From Kluyvera ascorbata_C (GTDB taxonomy: Bacteria > Pseudomonadota > Gammaproteobacteria > Enterobacterales > Enterobacteriaceae), in NCBI RefSeq assembly GCF_044197065.1, contig NZ_JBIQOI010000013.1:1-64000 (forward strand): a DNA stretch of 64,000 bases, read 5' to 3'. The notes below the pieces were generated by a model, which saw only the letters and a program-made list of their open reading frames with translations, did not search any database and had not been told where the DNA came from. The translations under genes were made by a program, and so were the position numbers. Below, piece after piece: positions 59,240 to 64,000 of the stretch (position 1 is its first letter; the number at the start of each line of letters is the position of its first letter).

Positions 59240-59275
59240 GAAACCGCGACGCATAAACGATGACGTCGCGGTTTC
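59240..59275 (-). other. Hairpin after the accessory operon
   Basis: GAAACCGCGACG (59240-59251) pairs perfectly with CGTCGCGGTTTC (59264-59275). It lies just after the last gene of the minus-strand accessory operon and could end its transcript, although no clear T run follows. The 218-base gap to rhtB otherwise holds the rhtB promoter region. Confidence 0.5.
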
Positions 59276-59285
59276 ACGTTAAACG

Positions 59286-60251
59286 TTATTTCTTTTTGGC
59301 TGATTTTGCCGGGGGAGATTTAACGACAGGTTTTTCCTTCATGATGGGCACAATCGCTATTTTTACATAATAGTCAGCCCCCATAATTTTACCTCCCCCC
59401 AGCCACGGTACGTCTCGAGAGAGCAGTTGGATGCTTTCGCCGTTTTTCACCAGACGGTTCCCGATAGTGTTGCGAAGACTATATCCGCTGGCGGTAATGC
59501 TCTCCAGTGTGAGGGTTTTGTTGTCATCGCTGCGATAAAACGTATCTACTGATTTGAGATATTCCGCCGCATAGTTCTGCACGATTGCGACGATATACTC
59601 ATGGTAAGTCTGAGCGCTGACGGGGCTACTGGCCTGAATATTCTGGGCGGTGACGGCATAAAGCTGCGCGGTTGCCCGCGCGACGGCCATTTTAAATCTG
59701 GCATCCTGTATAAATCGTGCCTGGTTAAAGACCACCGACTCCTTTTTTATTGTTGGTGGAGAAGGGGGCGTTTTGCTTTCTGTTTTCCAGAATGCCCACC
59801 CGGAGCTTTCAACCTGAGTAGGTTGAGGCGCGGGCACCTCGCTGACCACTTTCTTAAAATAGGCCTGATTGTCTTCGCTTAAAAACACCGAGGTCGCCAA
59901 CCAGGCAGCACAGGCGGTCTGCCGTTCGTGGAGCGTTCCCGTGGTGGCAAGGTACCCCAGGTCACCGGTCAGACTCAGTTTTTGGATATCTATTTTGTTC
60001 TGGCGTAGCTGTCGATTGACGTCTGGTTGCGTGGTATTGCCGCGGGCCAGATCGCAAACCTGTTGCATGAGGAAATTATTACGTTTCCCTGCTAGCAGCG
60101 GCGTCAGGTTAAAAAGGGTATCAGTAATAATATTATACGCGGGGGCGCTAATATATTTTATCGGGAGATCCTGGGGTGCGGCAAAGGTAGACGCGCCTGC
60201 CAGCAGAGTAAGACCGCCGGCGGCGGTCCTGATAGTCATGTTTCTGCTCAT
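59286..60251 (-). CDS. Exported protein of unknown function in the adhesin operon
   Basis: A 321-residue protein with a Sec-type signal peptide (IRTAAGGLTLLAGASTFAAP, cleavage after AFA or AA near residue 25), so likely periplasmic. I do not recognise the family. Visible parts: a helical N-terminal half with two cysteines (QQVCDLARGN and TACAAWLA), a Pro-rich linker near 150-175 (KTPPSPPTIKKE), a helical stretch FKMAVARATAQLYAVTAQNI, and a Pro/Lys-rich tail ending in KSAKKK. The ATG at 60251 is five bases after the lipoprotein gene stop; a second ATG four codons in is also possible. It is probably cotranscribed with the lipoprotein and autotransporter genes and may help their export or assembly. 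Confidence 0.75.
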   Translation of the reverse strand: MSRNMTIRTAAGGLTLLAGASTFAAPQDLPIKYISAPAYNIITDTLFNLTPLLAGKRNNFLMQQVCDLARGNTTQPDVNRQLRQNKIDIQKLSLTGDLGYLATTGTLHERQTACAAWLATSVFLSEDNQAYFKKVVSEVPAPQPTQVESSGWAFWKTESKTPPSPPTIKKESVVFNQARFIQDARFKMAVARATAQLYAVTAQNIQASSPVSAQTYHEYIVAIVQNYAAEYLKSVDTFYRSDDNKTLTLESITASGYSLRNTIGNRLVKNGESIQLLSRDVPWLGGGKIMGADYYVKIAIVPIMKEKPVVKSPPAKSAKKK

Positions 60252-60256
60252 CGAGC

Positions 60257-61054
60257 TTATTTACCTGTGGTATCGAGCGTCATTCGACGATTGGGCGCCA
60301 GACACTGAATCACAGCTGGAGAGGTTTTCCCCGGGCAATAAACACGCGGCATCGCATCACCCATCCCTTGAGTCTGAATAATATTGCCAGAGATACCGTT
60401 ATCGATGAGCAACTGTTTCACCGATTCCGCACGAGCCTGAGAGAGCGCCAGATTGCTTGCCGGGCTGCCGATACGGTCGGTATAGCCTTTTATCAGAATA
60501 AGGTTGCCGTTAGCTTCCGTGTCTTTAAGGTCGGCAGCTAATCTGTTCACTTGCTGAACGCCTTCGTCACTCAGTCTGGCGCTGCCAAAAGCAAAGAGAC
60601 TTTCGGCATTTAACTCTTGATGTATCTGGGCTGCTACCGGGGCAGCGGCAGGTTTTGCTGGGGTCGACAGACAGTTTTCCGGCAGGAAGTAGAAGCTTTG
60701 CGCTTTCATGTCGGAATCAAACAGGACCTTGTACTGACAGACACGTACGGAGTTGTCGGCCTGGGTGAAGTTGAAAATATAGTCCCACTCTTTTACCCGG
60801 AAGACGCCTTCATCAAAATGTGGCACACCGATTAATTCATACACTTCGGCTTTGGTCAGCCCTGGGCGCATTTGCTTCAGGTTATCCACATTCACAAAGC
60901 TGCCTTCTGTACGCACGGCATCGGTTTTATCCGGGAAAACGGGAGTCTCGGTTTTCCCATCTGAATTTACATCGCTCACCGAACGGGTACAGGCGGTTAA
61001 TAACGTCAGGCCGCCAACCAGCAAGGCCAGACGCGCATAGTTCGTATAATTCAT
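60257..61054 (-). CDS. Lipoprotein with BamE-like and OmpA C-terminal domains
   Basis: A 265-residue lipoprotein. Lipobox LTAC places the acylated Cys at residue 22. Residues about 55-110 resemble the SmpA/OmlA (BamE) fold (NLKQMRPGLTKAEVYELIGV, then VFRVKEWDYIFNF). A Pro/Ala linker follows, and the C-terminal 120 residues form an OmpA-type peptidoglycan-binding domain (ILIKGYTDRIGSPASNLALS, RAESVKQLL, CLAPNRRMTL). It would tie the outer membrane to the cell wall. I chose the ATG at 61052-61054 with AAGGA upstream. Position between an autotransporter and an exported protein suggests an assembly or anchoring role, which is inferred. Confidence 0.85.
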   Translation of the reverse strand: MNYTNYARLALLVGGLTLLTACTRSVSDVNSDGKTETPVFPDKTDAVRTEGSFVNVDNLKQMRPGLTKAEVYELIGVPHFDEGVFRVKEWDYIFNFTQADNSVRVCQYKVLFDSDMKAQSFYFLPENCLSTPAKPAAAPVAAQIHQELNAESLFAFGSARLSDEGVQQVNRLAADLKDTEANGNLILIKGYTDRIGSPASNLALSQARAESVKQLLIDNGISGNIIQTQGMGDAMPRVYCPGKTSPAVIQCLAPNRRMTLDTTGK

Positions 61055-61073
61055 CGTCAATTCCTTCTTAACG

Positions 61074-61094
61074 CCCCGGTACGATGTACCGGGG
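61074..61094 (-). other. Hairpin between the autotransporter and lipoprotein genes
   Basis: CCCCGGTAC (61074-61082) and GTACCGGGG (61086-61094) form a perfect 9-bp stem with a 3-base loop, between the autotransporter stop and the lipoprotein ribosome binding site. No U run follows on the minus strand, so it may be a weak terminator or a segment-stability element. Confidence 0.6.
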
Positions 61095-61114
61095 ATCTAT
61101 TGTTTAACTCAGAC

Positions 61115-64000
61115 TTACCACTGATAACCGATGCCGACAGCAGCGCCGATATCACCCTGGCTATTGGTTGTGCCGGACATCTTAGTGACCCATTTGCCGT
61201 TGTCAGAGACGGTGGATACGCCAAAGGCAAGGGCAGATTCGCCGCCATAACCGCCTGCGCCCATGCTGAACATGCTGGCCCCTGCAGAATAAGGCTGCGG
61301 TAAGCTCGCCATCGCCATTGCGCCTGCGATACCGGCGCTGAGTTTGTCGTCCTGATCGTCAATCATATTTTTCAGGTCGTTAAACTTGTTGTTGGTGTAC
61401 TGATAAGTCTGTTTCAACTGGCTGACGTTGACCGCATCGGTATCGGCAGTACCGGCCGCGACGTTGGTGATTTGACGCTCACCGCCTGAATAGCCCACAG
61501 AAACGCTGTTCTCACGATCGGTGACGGAGTTGGCCCCCAGAGCGACAGAGTTTTCATGGCTGGCGGTGGCGCTGGTGCCAATCGCCGTGCTGTTTGTGGC
61601 GCTGGCAACGGAACCCGCGCCCCCTGCGACGGCATCGTTGCCGGTGACGGATGGTTTCGACAGGTTGCTGGTGTTATTCACCTGGAACATGCCGTCCGTA
61701 CCTTCCGCGATATTGGTGACGCTCTGGTTAACCGTATCGAGCTGGCTTTTGTTAACCGCATCGCTGGCGTTCACACCGTCGGCGACGTTGCTGATGATGG
61801 TGCCGCCAGTATGGGTGGATTCATCGTAGGTCTCTCCACCAACGGTGATTTTGCCGTAGTTGATGCTGCCATCTTCGTTGACGTCGTACTTCACGCCGGT
61901 GTTGTCGAGCGTGTCGATATTGATCGTCAGGTTTTCCAGCGCCTGATTGGTGGCATACAGCTGGGAACCGTTGATCGCATCAGTACTGGTGGCGCTGATC
62001 TGGCCTGCGGCGACGTTGGTGATGGTACGTTCATTACCTTCACTGCCCACGCTGACGGTGCTGGTCGGGGTAGTGCCGGCAAAAGTGTAATCCTGGCCGC
62101 GGATGGTGGTGCCGGTAGTGGCAACCGCTTCTCCGGTGGTTGAACCTGCACCCAGCGCGACGTCACCGTCATTGCTGGCAACAGCACCTGTGCCCATCGC
62201 TACGCTGTCATTGCCGACCGACAGCGCATCTTGTCCGATAGCAGTACTGCTCGTCCCCGTGGCGACCGCGTCATTGCCCATCGCGATGGAACTCTCGCCA
62301 TTGGCCTGCGCGTTTGGCCCTACCGCGACAGAGTCGGTGCCATTAGCAGCGGAATCGGCTTTTTCGGAGTTGGCATGGAAGTACTTGCTGCCGCTGTTAT
62401 AGATTGAGCTGGTGGCTGCATTTAACTGCTGAACGTTGACGGCATCGCTGTCGTTCACCCCCCAGGCGACGTTGGTGATGGTGGTACCGCCGGTTTTGGT
62501 GTCGCTATCGTATTCGTCACCACCCAGCGTAATGCTGTTGTAGTTCACCGAGCCGTCGGCGTTGGTGTCGTATTTGACTGCGGCGCCATCCAGTGTGCCG
62601 ATGCTTAAATCGAGGTTTTCCAGCGCCTGATTGGTGGCATACAGCTGGGAGCCGTTGATGGCATCGGTGCTGGTTTCGCTCAGTTGGCCTGCAGCGACGT
62701 TGGTGATGGTGCGTTCGTTACCGGCGCTGCCGACGCTGACGGTGCTGGTTGGGCTGGTTCCGGCGAAGGTGTAATCGGTGCCGCGAATGGTAACGCCACT
62801 GGTGCCCACCGCCGCTTCCGTTGTGGAGTCAGCGCCGAGTGCGATATCACCGTCGTTATTGGCCTGCGCGCCGTTACCGAGCGCGAGGCTGTTAACGCCG
62901 GCGGAGGTGGCGTTATAGCCCACCGCAGTGCTGCCCTGGCCGGTTGCGTAGGAATCGGCTTCGGTCAGCCCCTCTTCATTGGTGCGGACATAACGAATGC
63001 CGGTACCGTTGGCATCGGTATAGGTGGCGCTGGTGTCCCCGGCGATATCGGTGATAACGGTATTGATATCGGTCACATCAGCGTTGGTTTCGTTGAGCTG
63101 CGACATGTTGACCGCGTCGCTGTCATCAACGCCACGCGCCACGTTGGTGATGGTGGTACCGCCGGACTGGGTAGCGCTGTTATAGGTATCGCCGCCCAGC
63201 GTCACGCTGTTGTAGTTAATGGAGCCGTCGGTGTTGGTGTCGTATTTGACGGCAATATCGTCCAGCCCGGAGACATCGACAGAAATATCTTCCAGTGCCT
63301 GGTTGGTGGCGTTCAGCTGTGAGCCGTTGACGGCGTCGGTGCTGGTTTCGCTAAGCTGGCCTGCGGCGACGTTGGTGATGGTGCGTTCGTTACCGGCGCT
63401 GCCAATGCTGACGGTGCTGGTTGGGCTGGTTCCGGCGAAGGCATACTCCGTCCCATTAATGGTAACGCTGCTGGTGCCCACCGCCGCTTCCGTTGTGGAG
63501 TCAGCGCCGAGTGCGATATCACCGTCGTTATTGGCCTGTGCGCCGTTGCCGAGAGCGAGGCTGTTAACGCCGGCGGAGGTGGCGTTATAGCCCACCGCAG
63601 TGCTGCCCTGGCCGGTTGCATAGGAATCGGCTTCGGTCAGCCCCTCTTCATTGGTGCGGACATAACGAATGCCGGTACCGTTGGCATCGGTATAGGTGGC
63701 GCTGGTGTCCCCGGCGATATCGGTGATAACGGTATTGATATCGTCCACATCAGCGTTGGTTTCGTTGAGCTGCGACATGTTGACCGCGTCGCTGTCATCA
63801 ACGCCACGCGCCACGTTGGTGATGGTGGTACCGCCGGACTGGGTAGCGCTGTTATAGGTATCACCGCCCAGCGTGACGCTGTTGTAGTTAATGGAGCCGT
63901 CGGTGTTGGTGTCGTATTTCACTGCCTGATCGGCCAGCGCATCAATCGCTTCGTCAGTGGCATAAAGCTGGGATCCGTTGATCGCATCGGTACTGGTTGC
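61115..64000 (-). CDS. YadA-type trimeric autotransporter adhesin, N-terminus outside the window
   Basis: The C-terminal 961 residues of a type Vc autotransporter; the frame is open to the window edge at 64000, so signal peptide and head start are missing. The last ~90 residues form the YadA membrane anchor (KFNDLKNMIDDQDDKLSAGI, then the final strand ending GAAVGIGYQW with a C-terminal aromatic). Before it come YadA-head repeats (NSVALG, NSVSVG, SSIAMG) and neck/connector motifs (NERTITNVAAGQ four times with variants, and STDAINGSQLYATNQAL). Two 672-base units are nearly identical. Such trimers act in adhesion, autoaggregation or biofilm. It is the first visible gene of a three-gene operon. 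Repeat content makes assembly errors possible. Confidence 0.93.
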   Translation of the reverse strand, partial: ATSTDAINGSQLYATDEAIDALADQAVKYDTNTDGSINYNSVTLGGDTYNSATQSGGTTITNVARGVDDSDAVNMSQLNETNADVDDINTVITDIAGDTSATYTDANGTGIRYVRTNEEGLTEADSYATGQGSTAVGYNATSAGVNSLALGNGAQANNDGDIALGADSTTEAAVGTSSVTINGTEYAFAGTSPTSTVSIGSAGNERTITNVAAGQLSETSTDAVNGSQLNATNQALEDISVDVSGLDDIAVKYDTNTDGSINYNSVTLGGDTYNSATQSGGTTITNVARGVDDSDAVNMSQLNETNADVTDINTVITDIAGDTSATYTDANGTGIRYVRTNEEGLTEADSYATGQGSTAVGYNATSAGVNSLALGNGAQANNDGDIALGADSTTEAAVGTSGVTIRGTDYTFAGTSPTSTVSVGSAGNERTITNVAAGQLSETSTDAINGSQLYATNQALENLDLSIGTLDGAAVKYDTNADGSVNYNSITLGGDEYDSDTKTGGTTITNVAWGVNDSDAVNVQQLNAATSSIYNSGSKYFHANSEKADSAANGTDSVAVGPNAQANGESSIAMGNDAVATGTSSTAIGQDALSVGNDSVAMGTGAVASNDGDVALGAGSTTGEAVATTGTTIRGQDYTFAGTTPTSTVSVGSEGNERTITNVAAGQISATSTDAINGSQLYATNQALENLTINIDTLDNTGVKYDVNEDGSINYGKITVGGETYDESTHTGGTIISNVADGVNASDAVNKSQLDTVNQSVTNIAEGTDGMFQVNNTSNLSKPSVTGNDAVAGGAGSVASATNSTAIGTSATASHENSVALGANSVTDRENSVSVGYSGGERQITNVAAGTADTDAVNVSQLKQTYQYTNNKFNDLKNMIDDQDDKLSAGIAGAMAMASLPQPYSAGASMFSMGAGGYGGESALAFGVSTVSDNGKWVTKMSGTTNSQGDIGAAVGIGYQW
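62641..63252 (-). repeat. Autotransporter internal repeat, copy 1
   Basis: About 612 bases that recur at an offset of exactly 672 (224 codons). The stretch 62801-63247 differs from copy 2 at only eight bases by my count, giving one amino-acid change (DVTDIN against DVDDIN). A more diverged related unit lies about 684 bases closer to the 3' end (near 61970-62590). Confidence 0.9.
63313..63924 (-). repeat. Autotransporter internal repeat, copy 2
   Basis: The second copy of the unit at 62641-63252, same strand and frame. A further repeat appears to begin at the window edge (STDAINGSQLYAT at 63940-63998), so more copies may lie beyond it. Confidence 0.9.

Noticed and set aside
61115..63922. Autotransporter gene starting at 63922
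   Set aside because: The GTG there is an internal valine codon; the same frame stays open to base 64000 with repeat-like sequence, so the true start lies outside the window.
62641..63924. Regular repeats as a possible CRISPR array or mobile element
   Set aside because: The repeats are in frame inside a coding gene, over 600 bases long and protein-structured; no cas genes or transposase are present.

Overview
The window is chromosomal DNA from a member of the Enterobacteriaceae. Gene order and protein sequences follow the Escherichia coli K-12 block from the aspT-trpT tRNAs to rhtB closely. It is not E. coli K-12: ilvG is intact, a fabV gene sits between ilvA and ilvY, ppiC and tRNA-Pro(TGG) are each present twice, aslA and the small genes around corA are missing, and a trimeric autotransporter locus follows rhtB. 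A relative from the Enterobacter/Lelliottia/Citrobacter group is plausible. I cannot fix the genus from sequence alone.

Layout. 1-3150: tRNA-Asp and tRNA-Trp (probably the tail of an rRNA operon that lies left of the window), hdfR, maoP and comM. 3150-14080: isoleucine-valine biosynthesis, ilvLXGMEDA behind a peptide attenuator, then convergent fabV, then the divergent pair ilvY/ilvC. 14180-15720: a two-gene module (Rrf2-type regulator plus a DUF1360 membrane protein) and two parvulin genes. 15840-22830: rep, gppA, rhlB, trxA and rho with its long leader. 23016-35797: the complete enterobacterial common antigen cluster wecA-wzzE-wecBC-rffGH-wecDE-wzxE-wecF-wzyE-wecG, with nearly every junction overlapping or tightly spaced. 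36031-38469: yifK (thrP), a five-tRNA operon (Arg, His, Leu, Pro, Pro) and the GlmZ small RNA. 38564-42660: hemCDXY on the minus strand, divergent from cyaA. 45723-51791: cyaY, then lptM-dapF-yigA-xerC-yigB-uvrD. 51939-59067: corL/corA, rarD, yigI, pldA, recQ, rhtC, rhtB. 59286-64000: an accessory minus-strand operon with a repeat-rich YadA-type autotransporter (5' end beyond the window), an OmpA-domain lipoprotein and a secreted protein I do not recognise.

How the genes work together. The ilv genes make Ile/Val; IlvY activates ilvC, and the leader peptide couples transcription to branched-chain tRNA charging. GlmZ governs supply of glucosamine-6-phosphate, and UDP-GlcNAc made from it feeds WecA and WecB in the ECA cluster. 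WecE, WecD and RffG/RffH make the Fuc4NAc donor. The hem operon commits the pathway to tetrapyrroles, and CyaY next door handles iron. The last operon looks like an adhesin with two envelope helper proteins and is the least explained part.

The clearest leads are that three-gene operon with its nearly identical 672-base internal repeats, the Rrf2/DUF1360 pair with a palindrome over the start codon, the ppiC and tRNA-Pro duplications, the rho leader in which the rhoL start codon appears lost, and the corL leader peptide. I found no CRISPR array, IS element, prophage or recognisable anti-phage system.
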